38,485 nucleotides of DNA from Pseudomonadota bacterium (GCA_963205005.1 CAUJHW010000147.1:1-38485), one strand, 5' to 3'; shown: positions 16,951 through 26,138, counted from the stretch's first letter. Numbers and translations: made by a program. Notes: a model not told the origin generated them from the letters alone.

Positions 16951-18705
16951 ATGCGCCGCCTGCTCGCCCTCCTCTGCGCCACCGTCGTCGCCACCGCCGC
17001 CCAGGCCGCCTCTCCGGAGCCCGTCGCGGGGTCCGGCGGCATGGTGGTCAGCGCCCAGCACCTTGCGTCAGACGTCGGCGCCGAGGTCCTGCGCAAGGGG
17101 GGCAATGCGGTCGATGCGGCGGTGGCGGTCGGCTACGCCCTGGCGGTGGTCTATCCGCAGGCGGGCAACATCGGCGGCGGCGGCTTCATGACGCTGAAGC
17201 TGGCTGACGGCCGCACGACCTTCCTGGATTTCCGCGAGACCGCGCCGATGGCCGCCACCGCGACCATGTTCCAGGACAAGGACGGAAAGCTGATCCCGGG
17301 CGCCTCGGCCGACAGCTGGAAGGCCGTCGCCGTACCCGGCACGGTCATGGGCCTGGAAACGGCGCGGGTGCGCTATGGCACCCTGCCCCGCGCCACGCTG
17401 ATGGCGCCGGCGATCAAACTGGCGCGTGAAGGTTTCGTGCTCGGCCAGGGCGACGTGGGCGTGCTGGCGCTGGAGGCTCCGGGCCTGGCCCGCGATCCGG
17501 CGGCGAAGGCGGTGTTCCTGCCGAAGGGCCGGGTTCCTGCAAAGGGTGAAAGGCTGGTCCAGGCCAACCTCGCCGCCAGCCTTTCCGCGATCAGCGCCCA
17601 GGGCCCGGACGCCTTTTACAAGGGCTCAGTCGGCGCGGCGTTCGCCCAGGCGGTTCAGGCCGGCGGCGGCCTGATCACCCCGGCCGACCTCGCCCGCTAC
17701 AAGGTCCGCGAACTCAAGCCGGTGGAGTGTGACTACCGTGGCTATCACGTCATCTCAGCGCCGCCGCCCAGCTCGGGCGGCGTGGCGATCTGCCAGGCGC
17801 TCAACATCCTGGCCGGGTACGACATCAAGGCCATGGGCTTCCATTCCGCCGCCGAGGTCGCGGTGATGACAGAGGCGTTGCGGCGAGTGTTCGTCGACCG
17901 GAACAACAAGCTGGGCGATCCGGACTTCGTACAGAACCCGGTAGCCCAGCTCATCGACCCCGCCTACGCGGCAAGCCTGCGGGCCGGGATCAGCCTGGAG
18001 CGGGCGACACCGTCGTCCAGCCTGGGCCCGCCGCAACCGAGCCAGGAAGGCCACAACACCACACAGTACGACGTGCTGGACGCCAGGGGGAACGCGGTCT
18101 CGGTGACCTACACCCTCAACGACTGGTTCGGGGCCCACCGGGTTGCGGGGCGGACCGGCATCCTGGTGAACAACGAGATGGACGACTTCACCTCGCTGGT
18201 GGGGGCGCCCAACATGTACGGGCTGATCCAGGGGGCCAACAACGCCATTGCACCCGGCAAGACGCCGCTGAGCTCGATGAGCCCGACAATCCTGACGAAG
18301 GACGGCAAGGTCGCCCTGATCATCGGCAGTCCGGGCGGCTCGCGGATCATCACCATCACCCTGCAGGCGATCCTCAACATGGTGGACCACGGGATGAACG
18401 TTCAGGAGGCCGTCAACGCCCCGCGCATCCACCACCAGTGGCTGCCGGACGTGATCTATGTCGAGCCCTACGCCCTGTCGGCCGACACGCGGAAGATCCT
18501 GGAGCAGCGCGGCTACACCCTGAAGGACGAGGACATGTGGGGGATCGCAGAAGGCATCGTCGCCGGCGCGCCGACCCTGCAGCCCCCGCCCGCCGATGGC
18601 CAGGGCCGGGCGCTGTCGCTGGGCCTGCCGATCCCTCCGGGCGCGACCATGTTCGGCGGGCACGACGCCCGCGGCGGGGCGGGCTCGGCCGCGCCGGTCA
18701 ACTGA
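16951..18705 (+). CDS. ggt: Gamma-glutamyltransferase
   Basis: This 584-residue precursor has a signal peptide (MRRLLALLCATVVATAAQAA), so it acts in the periplasm. It cleaves gamma-glutamyl bonds such as that of glutathione and matures by self-cleavage into two chains. The nucleophile is T370 in GHNTTQYDVLD, where the common TTH is TTQ. Substrate-site blocks follow: GNAVSVTYTLN, NNEMDDF, SSMSPTI and GSPGGSRI. The large-chain start GMVVSAQHLASDVGAEVLRKGGNAVDA... is typical. The ATG at 16951 is chosen because the signal peptide starts there; the frame extends 35 codons further up without one. It follows fliP by 120 bases and overlaps the convergent MDR gene by 8 bases at the 3' ends. Confidence 0.93.
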   Translation: MRRLLALLCATVVATAAQAASPEPVAGSGGMVVSAQHLASDVGAEVLRKGGNAVDAAVAVGYALAVVYPQAGNIGGGGFMTLKLADGRTTFLDFRETAPMAATATMFQDKDGKLIPGASADSWKAVAVPGTVMGLETARVRYGTLPRATLMAPAIKLAREGFVLGQGDVGVLALEAPGLARDPAAKAVFLPKGRVPAKGERLVQANLAASLSAISAQGPDAFYKGSVGAAFAQAVQAGGGLITPADLARYKVRELKPVECDYRGYHVISAPPPSSGGVAICQALNILAGYDIKAMGFHSAAEVAVMTEALRRVFVDRNNKLGDPDFVQNPVAQLIDPAYAASLRAGISLERATPSSSLGPPQPSQEGHNTTQYDVLDARGNAVSVTYTLNDWFGAHRVAGRTGILVNNEMDDFTSLVGAPNMYGLIQGANNAIAPGKTPLSSMSPTILTKDGKVALIIGSPGGSRIITITLQAILNMVDHGMNVQEAVNAPRIHHQWLPDVIYVEPYALSADTRKILEQRGYTLKDEDMWGIAEGIVAGAPTLQPPPADGQGRALSLGLPIPPGATMFGGHDARGGAGSAAPVN

Positions 18706-19711
18706 GGCGGATCACGACCTTCCCGACGTGGGCCCCACTGTCCAGGTGGGCAAAGGCGTCGCGGGCATCGGCGAAGTCGTAGGTGCGGTCGATGATCGGC
18801 TTCAGTCCGGTCGCCGCGACCGCGCGGGTCAGCTCGATCAGGGCGGCGCGGTCGCCCACGGTGATGTTGCGGAAGCTGGCCCCGCTCATCTTGAGCTGGA
18901 AAAAGTCGATGCCGGGGTTCTCGGTGCTGAGGAACCCGATCGAGGCGATCTCGCCGCCCAGCGCCACGGCGCGCAGCGACTGGCCGATGGTGCCGGGTCC
19001 GCCGACCTCGACAACGCGGTCCACGCCTCGGCCGCCTGTGAGCTTCCGGACGGACTTTCCCCACTCCGGATCCTCGACATAGTTCACCACCGCGGACGCG
19101 CCCAGCGCCCGCAGCTGCTCGGCCTTTGCGGGGCTGGAGGTCGTGGCGATGACCGTGGCGCCGACTGCGCGGGCCAGCTGCAGGGCGAAGGTCGAGACGC
19201 CGCCGCTGCCCTGGATCAGGACCGTATGGCCGGCGCGGATGGGCGTGGGACCGGTCAGCGCCGTCCAGGCAGTGAGCCCGGCGCAGGGCAGCGTCGCGGC
19301 TTCCTCGAAGGACAGGGCGTCCGGCAGGCGGACGATGGCCTCCTGGCTGACCGCCTTGCGTTCACAGAGCCAGCCGTCGCTCTCGGCGCCATAGCTGTCT
19401 CGGGCGATGGTGGAAGGCATCTCGCCGCCAAACCAGCGCGGATGGAACGCGCCCATGACGCGGTCGCCGACCGAGAACGACTCGACCCCCTCGCCGACCG
19501 CGACCACTTCACCTGCCGCGTCACTGACCGGAATCAGGCCCGGTACGGCCTTGCGGGGATAGCGCCCGCGGACGATGGCGATATCGCGGAAATTCAGCGA
19601 GACGGCGCGGACGCGAACCAGCACCTCACCGCGCTGCGGCGCGGGGTCAGGCTCGTCGTGGAGGCGCAACGCGTCGAGACTGCCGAAACTGTCCAGACGA
19701 TAGGCCTTCAT
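18698..19711 (-). CDS. Quinone-oxidoreductase-like MDR alcohol dehydrogenase
   Basis: The 337-residue cytosolic enzyme belongs to the medium-chain dehydrogenase/reductase superfamily. The N-terminal GroES-like domain has the block VSLNFRDIAIVRGRYP, where zinc-dependent relatives would have a zinc Cys; here there is none, so catalysis is likely zinc-independent. The cofactor fold has LIQGSGGVSTFALQLARAVG and FLSTENPG in the substrate region. It probably reduces an enone, quinone or aldehyde with NADPH. The start MKAYRLDSFG (19711) is the family-typical start; upstream codons are Pro/Arg-rich. It lies 95 bases after the TPR-like gene on the same strand. Confidence 0.88.
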   Translation of the reverse strand: MKAYRLDSFGSLDALRLHDEPDPAPQRGEVLVRVRAVSLNFRDIAIVRGRYPRKAVPGLIPVSDAAGEVVAVGEGVESFSVGDRVMGAFHPRWFGGEMPSTIARDSYGAESDGWLCERKAVSQEAIVRLPDALSFEEAATLPCAGLTAWTALTGPTPIRAGHTVLIQGSGGVSTFALQLARAVGATVIATTSSPAKAEQLRALGASAVVNYVEDPEWGKSVRKLTGGRGVDRVVEVGGPGTIGQSLRAVALGGEIASIGFLSTENPGIDFFQLKMSGASFRNITVGDRAALIELTRAVAATGLKPIIDRTYDFADARDAFAHLDSGAHVGKVVIRLS

Positions 19712-19806
19712 GCGCAAAGCTCCAGGGCCGGGCGTGAATGGCGACCGGCTTCCGGTGGTCATGCGCGAAGCACGGGCAGCTGTCCAACGCTGTCGGCGTC
19801 GGTCCC

Positions 19807-22728
19807 CTACCCCTTTGCCGGCGGCGCTCCGGCCTGGGCCTGCTTGGCGGGAGCGATGGGGGCCTTGGCGGAGCCGACGGGGGCGGGGCGGGTCTTGAAG
19901 CGACCCTTCATCTTGTCGACCCAGCCGGCGAAGGCTTCGTTGTCGGCCGAGACGCGACCGAAGTCGGCGACGCTCAGGCGCCCCGCCGGCACGCCGGACA
20001 GGGCGATGCGCAAGGCCTCGGGATTGTTGGCCTTTTCGTAGAAGCCCTCGAAGCGCTGCTGCAGGCGGGCCAGAGACGCCTCGTCGCCCGACAGGCTGTA
20101 GGCGACGCCGGCGCGCAGCAGCCGCCCTTCCTCTTCACTGGTCAGGGGCGTGGTGTTCTTCCAGCGATCACCCAGCGACTTCTCGAACAGCGGGCCGGCG
20201 GCGGCCCAGTTCTTCTGCTTCCAGGTGATCTCGCCACGCAGTTCGGCCGCATCGCGTGACGGATCCCGCTCGATGATCTCCAGCGCGCTGTCGAACCGCC
20301 CGACACCGGCCCAGGCGCGGGCCTCGATCAGACGGCGCTCGGTGTTGAGCGCGGTCGGCAGGATCGTGGTGCGCGAGCTGTTGATCGCCTGAAGCGCCTG
20401 CTCGGGCCGGCGGTCCATCAGGTAGATCACCGCCAGATCGGTGGAAACCTGCGCCCGCGGCACGCCATCGAGCCGGTTCTCGGCCTGGTATTTCAGAAGC
20501 TCCGCCGCCTGGGGCAGCAGATCCACGTCCACGAGCCGCCGCACGATCTTGCGGACCATCAGGTCGCCATCCGCGCCGATCGGGGCCAGTTCCTTGAAAT
20601 CGTAGAAAAGGGCCAGCGCCTGGACCGGCTCGAGGCCATCGGCCAGGCCATCGAGGAACAGGCCGCGGAAGGCGGTGGCCAGGTCGGCCTGGAGCTGCTG
20701 GGCCTCGGCCAGGTCTGGCAGGCGCTTGCCGGCCGAACGCAGGGCCTCCAGCGCCTCACGGTAGCGACCCTGGCCCAGGTAGAGCTGACCCAGCGCCCGG
20801 ATGGTCTCCAGTTCCGTCGCGTCGCCGCGCCAGCGGTAGCGCAGGCCATCGAACACGCCCGCGGCCTGTAGCGGCGTGATCTTGCCCTGCTCCAGCCGGA
20901 TCTGGGTGGCGCGAAGCTGCGCGGGCGCCGAGATGGCGTCGATCGGCGCCTTGGCCACGGCGGTGTAGATCCTGAGCGCCCGGTCCTTCTCGCCCTGGAG
21001 CTCGATCACCCGCGCCTGGACGAGCCGGCCGAGCAACTGTTCCTCCGACGAGACCTGCTCGCGCAGCGACTGGCGGATGCTGGCGTCGGCCGCGACCAGG
21101 TCGCCCTGGGCGAGGGCGGCCTGCGCCTCGGCCCGGGTGAAGCGGGCCCGCCACAGGGGCGGCAGCAGACCCAGCGCCTCGGCCCCTCGCGCGAACTGGG
21201 CGCGGGCTTCGGGGTTGTGGGCCAGCTGGGTGTTGACGTAGGCGCGCCAGAGCGCGGTTGAGGGGTCTTCGGCCAGGGTCGGCGAGGAGAAATCCGCGTC
21301 GGCCTCGGCGTAGCGGCGCGCCATGGTCCGGGCCATGCCGCGAAGGCCACGGAATTCCGCTTCGTCCAGCACCTCGGGCACGGACCGGGCCAGGTCGTTG
21401 AGCACCCCGATGGCCTCAAAGGACAGCTCGGAACCGATCAGGAACCGGGCCAGCGCCATCCGCGCCTGGGTGGCGGACTTCTCGCCCTTGGCCCCGCGCT
21501 CGGCGGTGGCCGCCATCAGCAGGCTGTTGTAGCGCCCCACATAGCCGTCTTCGCCGACCTTGCCCCAGTCATCACCGATGAGCGCCGGCATCGACGCCGG
21601 CATCGGGGCGCCCATGGAGGCTGGCTGGCGTTCCTGCGCGGCCCAGGCCGGCGACAGTTCCAGGCCCCCGGCGCGGGTCATCCGCACCAGTTCGCCGTCG
21701 CGGGCGACGGTAAGGTCCTCAACCAGCGGCTCGATGGCCAGACCCTGGATCGAGGGCAGCAGGCTCAGCTCGACGTACTCGCGGCGATTGGGGACGCCCT
21801 TGGGCGGGCCCAGCGCTGTGACCACGGTAAGAATGTCGCCGGCCTCCGGATCCGGCAGCCGGACGACGCGGGTCGCGCCCGCGACAGGCGCCTTCAGGCT
21901 GGCCGGACCGCCCGCGGTTTCACGGGTGACCTTGACGATGGCCGGCTGCGGCTGGGCGCCCGGTCCCACCGACACGGTCCAGGTCGAGCCTACCGAGGTG
22001 ACGAACACGGGCGCGTCGGCCTGGGAGTCGATCCGCAGGGCGGCATGGTCGGCGGCGCGGAAGGCCTGCACGCCACGGACCGCAGCGACGCCCCGGGGCG
22101 CCTTGGAAATATCGAGGTTGGCCGGAGTGTCGAACACCACCCAGATCGCGTCGCCCCGGCGGAACACGGCCGCACCCGCCGGATTGGCGAACGGGAAGCT
22201 GAACTGGACCTGGCCTGCGGCCACCTGCGAACCGACAGGGATCACGCCGCCGGGCGGTAGCGGGCTGGGGCGGACCGGCTCGGCCTCGGCGACCTCGGCT
22301 TCCGGCGGAGCCTCGGCCGGCGGCGGCGGCTCTGGCTTCTCGAAGGCGTTGATGTAGGTGGCGCCGTCCGCGTTGCCGACCTTGATCTCGGCATTCTCGT
22401 CCAGTGTGAGGACCAGCTGCAGGCGGCCGCCGACGTGGCGTTTCTCGGCGCCCTTGAACCACTTCGGAGGCGAGGTCCGAAGGCGGGCGATGTCCGGGTC
22501 GGCGTCGCGACTGAAGGACAGGGTCACCGTCTGGCCGTCCTGCCGGACAGTGGGCCGTGCGCCCCGGATCTCGACGCGGGAGAAGGTCTTCGCCGTGGCC
22601 ACGCGAACGTCGAGGCCGCCGCTGTTGGCGACGGCCTGCGCCACCGGAGCGGCGAGGCTCGCGGGAGCCGCGACGCTGACGATGCAGGCCGCGGCAACCC
22701 CGGAGCGGAGGGCCCGTCTGAAGGTCAT
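19807..22728 (-). CDS. Large exported helical-repeat (TPR-like) protein of the fliL operon
   Basis: This 973-residue protein has a signal peptide (about 1-27), a beta-rich N-terminal part (about 38-130) with AMIN-like character, a Pro/Glu/Ala linker (130-161), a second beta-rich part (165-400, WVVFDTPANLDISKA) and a long alpha-helical region (about 420-940) with TPR-like units such as LGQGRYREALEALRSAGKR. It ends in an Ala/Pro/Lys-rich tail. It should be periplasmic or inner-membrane associated. It begins 3 bases after the motE-like gene and closes fliL-fliM-pflI-like-motE-like, so a flagellar motor, stator or positioning role is likely, but no function can be assigned from sequence. By position it could be a functional counterpart of rhizobial MotC, which works with MotE; the sizes differ greatly, so this is only an idea. 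Confidence 0.85.
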   Translation of the reverse strand: MTFRRALRSGVAAACIVSVAAPASLAAPVAQAVANSGGLDVRVATAKTFSRVEIRGARPTVRQDGQTVTLSFSRDADPDIARLRTSPPKWFKGAEKRHVGGRLQLVLTLDENAEIKVGNADGATYINAFEKPEPPPPAEAPPEAEVAEAEPVRPSPLPPGGVIPVGSQVAAGQVQFSFPFANPAGAAVFRRGDAIWVVFDTPANLDISKAPRGVAAVRGVQAFRAADHAALRIDSQADAPVFVTSVGSTWTVSVGPGAQPQPAIVKVTRETAGGPASLKAPVAGATRVVRLPDPEAGDILTVVTALGPPKGVPNRREYVELSLLPSIQGLAIEPLVEDLTVARDGELVRMTRAGGLELSPAWAAQERQPASMGAPMPASMPALIGDDWGKVGEDGYVGRYNSLLMAATAERGAKGEKSATQARMALARFLIGSELSFEAIGVLNDLARSVPEVLDEAEFRGLRGMARTMARRYAEADADFSSPTLAEDPSTALWRAYVNTQLAHNPEARAQFARGAEALGLLPPLWRARFTRAEAQAALAQGDLVAADASIRQSLREQVSSEEQLLGRLVQARVIELQGEKDRALRIYTAVAKAPIDAISAPAQLRATQIRLEQGKITPLQAAGVFDGLRYRWRGDATELETIRALGQLYLGQGRYREALEALRSAGKRLPDLAEAQQLQADLATAFRGLFLDGLADGLEPVQALALFYDFKELAPIGADGDLMVRKIVRRLVDVDLLPQAAELLKYQAENRLDGVPRAQVSTDLAVIYLMDRRPEQALQAINSSRTTILPTALNTERRLIEARAWAGVGRFDSALEIIERDPSRDAAELRGEITWKQKNWAAAGPLFEKSLGDRWKNTTPLTSEEEGRLLRAGVAYSLSGDEASLARLQQRFEGFYEKANNPEALRIALSGVPAGRLSVADFGRVSADNEAFAGWVDKMKGRFKTRPAPVGSAKAPIAPAKQAQAGAPPAKG

Positions 22729-22731
22729 CGG

Positions 22732-23697
22732 CTACCCGGTCGTGGCCGGCGCATCCGGCGCGGCGGGCGTCGTGGCGGCGGGCTTGGCGGCCGGCGGCTT
22801 GGCGGCGGCCTGCTGGGCGGCCGGCGCCTTGCGACGCGGCGGCGCGGACTTTCGGGCCGGAGCCGCCTCGGCGGTCTTGACCGGCGCCTTGGGCTCCACG
22901 GCCGGCTTGGCGGCCGTATCGTTGGCGACCTGCTCGGCCTTCTTCGCGGCGGCCTGGGCGTCGGAGTAGCGGCGCGCCAATGACTCGGTGAGCCTCTTGG
23001 CCTCGGGCGCGGGCATCTGCGACAGGATCGCGGACAGCGCGCGTTCCTTCATCTTCGCGGCGATCGGAATGCGCACGCTGTCGTCCAGCATGACCATCCG
23101 CGGCGCAGCGTCCTTGGCCTTCATGCCCTCGAACACCTTCACCAGGCGGTCGATCTCGGCGGCCTCCTTGGCGTTGCTCTGGGTGAGCAGTCCCTGGACC
23201 TGACCCTTCAAGCCGTTCAGCGTCTTGATCTTCGCGTCGAGCTTGGCCTCGGCGGCGGCCATCAGGGCGATCTGGGTCGACAGATCGCTTTCCCGCTGGT
23301 CGAGCTGGCCCCGGCGGGCGCCGAGGCTCTGCAGGACCTGCAGTTCGGCGGGCGAGAGACCCGCCTGCTTGGCGAGCTCAGCGGCGGTCGGCGCGCAGAC
23401 GGCCTTGGGGGCCATGGCGGACGTCGGGGCGACCTTGGCGGCGGCGTCACCGGCTTCACCGGTCGCCGCACCCTCCTTGGCGCCCTTTTCCTCAGCCTTG
23501 CCCGCGGCTTCGGACTTGCCCGCGGCCTCGGCCTTGGCGTCCTTGCCGGGCTTCACAGCCTTGGTGGCTTCCTCCGCGAACGCCTGGGCGCCGGAGATCA
23601 GACCGGGCAGATCACGCGCGCCGGACAGGGCGTTCACGGCCAGAACGCCGCCGATGGCGACGCCGACGAGCGGCAGGATGCGGGGCATGGATTTCAA
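22732..23697 (-). CDS. MotE-like flagellar motor accessory protein
   Basis: The 321-residue product has an N-terminal hydrophobic segment (about 6-24), a Lys/Ala/Glu-rich stretch (45-90), a coiled-coil region (about 115-190, with LGARRGQLDQRESDLSTQIA) and a MotE/MgtE-N-like block (KMKERALSAILSQMPAPEAK). It ends in a long Ala/Pro/Lys tail. MotE in rhizobia is a periplasmic chaperone for the motor protein MotC. The predicted start is TTG at 23697, with GGAG exactly 7 bases before it and a 4-base overlap with the pflI-like stop; the nearby ATG at 23688 lacks a spaced ribosome site. It is fourth in the fliL-fliM operon. The family call is good; the exact role outside rhizobia is not settled. Confidence 0.8.
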   Translation of the reverse strand: MKSMPRILPLVGVAIGGVLAVNALSGARDLPGLISGAQAFAEEATKAVKPGKDAKAEAAGKSEAAGKAEEKGAKEGAATGEAGDAAAKVAPTSAMAPKAVCAPTAAELAKQAGLSPAELQVLQSLGARRGQLDQRESDLSTQIALMAAAEAKLDAKIKTLNGLKGQVQGLLTQSNAKEAAEIDRLVKVFEGMKAKDAAPRMVMLDDSVRIPIAAKMKERALSAILSQMPAPEAKRLTESLARRYSDAQAAAKKAEQVANDTAAKPAVEPKAPVKTAEAAPARKSAPPRRKAPAAQQAAAKPPAAKPAATTPAAPDAPATTG

Positions 23698-24272
23698 CGG
23701 CGCGCTCCGGCGGTGCGGCTGAGCTCAAGCGGCTCGTCCTCGAACAGGTCCTCGTCGAACGAGGCGATGCGGCGGCCCGGCAGAGGGGCGCGACCGACCA
23801 GCGGTTCCGGCGGGGCGCGGAACTCCGGACGAGCCTCGGCGCGGGGTTCGCTCTCGGCCTCGAGCCGGGCGCGGGCCGCGGCGAGGATGGCGGTCAGACG
23901 CTGCTCGGCAGCCGATTCGCGGACCGGCATGGCGGCTGGCATGGCGCGGGCCGGCTGAACGCGTTCCCCGCCCATGGGCTTGGGCAGTTCGGGGGCGGCG
24001 CTGACCAGCCGTTCGAGCTTGCCGGCGAGCGCCCGGCCCTTCTCGATCCGGTCGGACAGCAGGTCGGTCGCCTCGTCGGTCGCGGCGCGCAGGTCAGCCA
24101 GGCCCTGCTCGGCGCGCTGGGCGGCGACATTCAGCTCGCGAACGGCGGCCTCGAAGCCTTCGTGGCTGTCGCGCAGGGCCTTGAGGCGCTTGTTGAGGCG
24201 CAGCCCCACCACCATCGCGGCCAGCAGGAGACCCGCCAGCAGGAGGTTCATGGCGATTCCGATGAAGGTCAT
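23694..24272 (-). CDS. pflI: PflI-like bitopic flagellar positioning protein (DUF6468)
   Basis: This 192-residue protein has one N-terminal membrane helix (about 5-25, IAMNLLLAGLLLAAMVV), a coiled-coil cytoplasmic part (28-90, LNKRLKALRDSHEGFEAAV) and a Pro/Glu/Arg-rich tail (95-190). It directly follows fliM with a 4-base overlap. Caulobacter PflI, a bitopic protein with a proline-rich cytoplasmic region, is needed to place the flagellum at the correct pole; as I recall it also sits next to fliM. The gene name rests on this architecture and position, not on alignment. MNLLLAG (start at 24251) is a possible later start. Confidence 0.7.
   Translation of the reverse strand: MTFIGIAMNLLLAGLLLAAMVVGLRLNKRLKALRDSHEGFEAAVRELNVAAQRAEQGLADLRAATDEATDLLSDRIEKGRALAGKLERLVSAAPELPKPMGGERVQPARAMPAAMPVRESAAEQRLTAILAAARARLEAESEPRAEARPEFRAPPEPLVGRAPLPGRRIASFDEDLFEDEPLELSRTAGARR
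23705..23708 (-). promoter_or_regulatory. Shine-Dalgarno site supporting the TTG start of the motE-like gene
   Basis: GGAG on the minus strand is 7 bases before TTG at 23697-23695 and 16 bases before the ATG at 23688. This spacing favours the TTG start, which overlaps the previous stop by 4 bases. Confidence 0.5.
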
Positions 24273-25357
24273 GTGAGCCTCTGGACGGCTTGGCGGGCGT
24301 GGGGGGTGAGCGGCGCCTCGACCCGCACGGCGATGTGCTGGTTGCGACGGCCCATGCGGCCGCGGGTGAGCGGGATCGTGCCGGCGCGAAGCTCGATCAG
24401 GCTGTCGGGCGTGGCGTTCAACATGACGGTGTCGCCGACCTTGAGGTTCAGCACCTTCTTGAGGCTGATCTGCTGTTCGTCGAGGACGGCGCGGACCTCC
24501 ATCTGGGTGGTCCAGAGCTCGGTGGCCAGGTGGCTTTCCCAGATGTTGTCGCGCCCGAACTTCTCGCCCATGAACTGCTGCAGCAGCATCTTCCGGATGG
24601 GCTCGAGCGTCGCATAGGGCAGCAGGAGCTCGATCCGACCACCGCGGTCTTCCATGTCGATGCGCAACTTGACCAGGATGGCGGCGTTGGCCGGGCGCGC
24701 GATGGCGGCGAACCGGGGATTGGTCTCCAGGCGGTCCAGGGTGAAGGTCACCGGCGTCAGGGGCTCGAAGGCCTCCTTGGCGTCGGCCAGGACGACCTCG
24801 ACCATCCTCTGGACCAGGACCCGCTCGATGGTGGTGTAGGGCCGGCCCTCGATGCGCATGGCCGCCGTGCCCCGCCGGCCGCCAAGCAGCACGTCGACGA
24901 TCGAGTAGATCAGGTTCGAATCGACCGTCAGCAGGCCGTAGTTGTTCAGCTCCTCGGCCCGGAACACCGAAAGGATGGCCGGCAGCGGGATCGAGTTGAG
25001 ATAATCGCCGAAGCGGATCGACGAGATGTTGTCGAGGCTGACCTCGACGTTGTCGGAGGTGAAATTGCGCAGGCTGGTCGTCATCAACCGCACCAGGCGG
25101 TCGAAGACGATCTCGAGCATCGGCAGGCGCTCGTAGGACACCAGGGCCGAGTTGATGATCGCGCGGATGCCGGTCCGTTCGGAGACCTCGTCGTCCGAGA
25201 GGTCGAAGCCCAGCAGGCTGTCGATCTCGTCCTGGTTCAGGATCCGCTCGGACGCGCCCGCATCGGCGGCGGCGGCCTGGGATGCCGCCCACTCGGCGGC
25301 CTGGTCCGCGCTCGGCGCGGCGTCGGCTTCAGCGGTGACTTCGGGTTCGTCTGCCAT
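24269..25357 (-). CDS. fliM: Flagellar motor switch protein FliM
   Basis: The 362-residue protein carries an acidic/Ala-rich N-terminal extension (1-38) and then LNQDEIDSLLGF, the FliM start motif. In chemotactic relatives the nearby segment binds CheY-P. The middle CheC-like domain has YERLPMLEIVFDRLVRLMTTSLRNFTSDNVEV..., and the C-terminal SpoA domain ends with GTIPLTRGRMGRRNQHIAVR. It forms the C ring with FliG and FliN. It starts 29 bases after fliL and overlaps the pflI-like gene by 4 bases. The unusually long N-terminal extension before the QDEID motif is the only oddity. Confidence 0.96.
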   Translation of the reverse strand: MADEPEVTAEADAAPSADQAAEWAASQAAAADAGASERILNQDEIDSLLGFDLSDDEVSERTGIRAIINSALVSYERLPMLEIVFDRLVRLMTTSLRNFTSDNVEVSLDNISSIRFGDYLNSIPLPAILSVFRAEELNNYGLLTVDSNLIYSIVDVLLGGRRGTAAMRIEGRPYTTIERVLVQRMVEVVLADAKEAFEPLTPVTFTLDRLETNPRFAAIARPANAAILVKLRIDMEDRGGRIELLLPYATLEPIRKMLLQQFMGEKFGRDNIWESHLATELWTTQMEVRAVLDEQQISLKKVLNLKVGDTVMLNATPDSLIELRAGTIPLTRGRMGRRNQHIAVRVEAPLTPHARQAVQRLT

Positions 25358-25386
25358 GGGCGTTCGGGATGCAACCAGCGCGGACG

Positions 25387-26010
25387 CTAGTTGATCAGCA
25401 TCTCCTCGATCAGCACGGCGTTGGCCTTGGACGGACCGATCACCAGGTTCACGCGACGAAGGATCTCCATGCGCAGCTGGTACGAGCCCTGGCTGCCGGA
25501 AAGGTCCTCCGGGCGCAGTTCGCGCAGGAAGGTCTGGAACATGTCCTGCAGCCTGGGCATGTTCGGATCGAGTTCCTCGACCGCCTCTTCGCCGGGCAGT
25601 TCCAGGGTGAGCTTGAGCTTCAGGAAGGTGGGCCGACCGTCGGCGGTCTGCATGTTCACCACCACTTCGGGCATGGTGTAGAAGACGATGCCGTCAGGGC
25701 CTTCGCGGACCACCGCCGCGCCCTTTTCGCCCTCCTTGCCTTCCTTGCCTTCCTTCTTTTCTTCCTTCTTCTTTTCCTTCTTCTTTTCCTTCTTTTCGTG
25801 GCCCTTCTCGGCCGCGGCCTCGGGCTTCGGCTTGAGGAAGATGAACGCGGCCGTGCCGCCGCCGCCCAGCACCACGAGAGCCGCGGCGCCGGCGATGATC
25901 AGCATCTTGAGAGGAAGCTTTTTCTTGGCGGGGGCTTCGCCCTCGGCGCCTTCGGCGGGGGCCTCGGTGGCCTCCTCCTTCTTGGCTTCCTTCTTGTCCT
26001 TCTTCGCCAC
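25387..26010 (-). CDS. fliL: Flagellar basal-body associated protein FliL
   Basis: The 207-residue protein has a Lys/Glu/Ala cytoplasmic N-terminus (1-34), one membrane helix (about 34-59), a periplasmic Lys/Glu/Gly-rich linker (69-97) and the FliL C-terminal domain with YTMPEVVVNMQT, FLKLKLTLEL and DMFQTFLRELRPEDLSGSQG. FliL forms rings around stator units. The start is GTG, with AAGGA about 8 bases upstream. It is the first gene of fliL-fliM-pflI-like-motE-like-TPR. The linker is encoded by a CTTCTT/TTCCTT-rich stretch (25733-25800, plus-strand reading) unlike its surroundings. Confidence 0.93.
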   Translation of the reverse strand: MAKKDKKEAKKEEATEAPAEGAEGEAPAKKKLPLKMLIIAGAAALVVLGGGGTAAFIFLKPKPEAAAEKGHEKKEKKKEKKKEEKKEGKEGKEGEKGAAVVREGPDGIVFYTMPEVVVNMQTADGRPTFLKLKLTLELPGEEAVEELDPNMPRLQDMFQTFLRELRPEDLSGSQGSYQLRMEILRRVNLVIGPSKANAVLIEEMLIN

Positions 26011-26058
26011 GCGCGCGTTCCTTAGACATCCGGCACGTCAACGAATGGCGGCCTTTGG

Positions 26059-26086
26059 TTAAGAAGCGGTTTTTAACGGTTCTTAA
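26059..26086 (-). promoter_or_regulatory. TTAA cluster upstream of fliL, possible CtrA region
   Basis: TTAA occurs at 26059-26062, 26073-26076 and 26083-26086, and again at 26130-26133 and 26139-26142. The spacings (10, 6, then 5 bases) do not equal the N7 of a full CtrA site, but the minus-strand reading contains TTAACC and TTAAGAACCGTTAA. Caulobacter fliL-fliM is CtrA-controlled, so a relaxed or half-site arrangement is possible. The region is also A/T-rich against a G+C-rich background. Confidence 0.4.
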
Positions 26087-26138
26087 CGGACGCGAATCTT
26101 GCCCGGCATTTTCCGCCGCTCGGCCGGCGTTAACTTTC

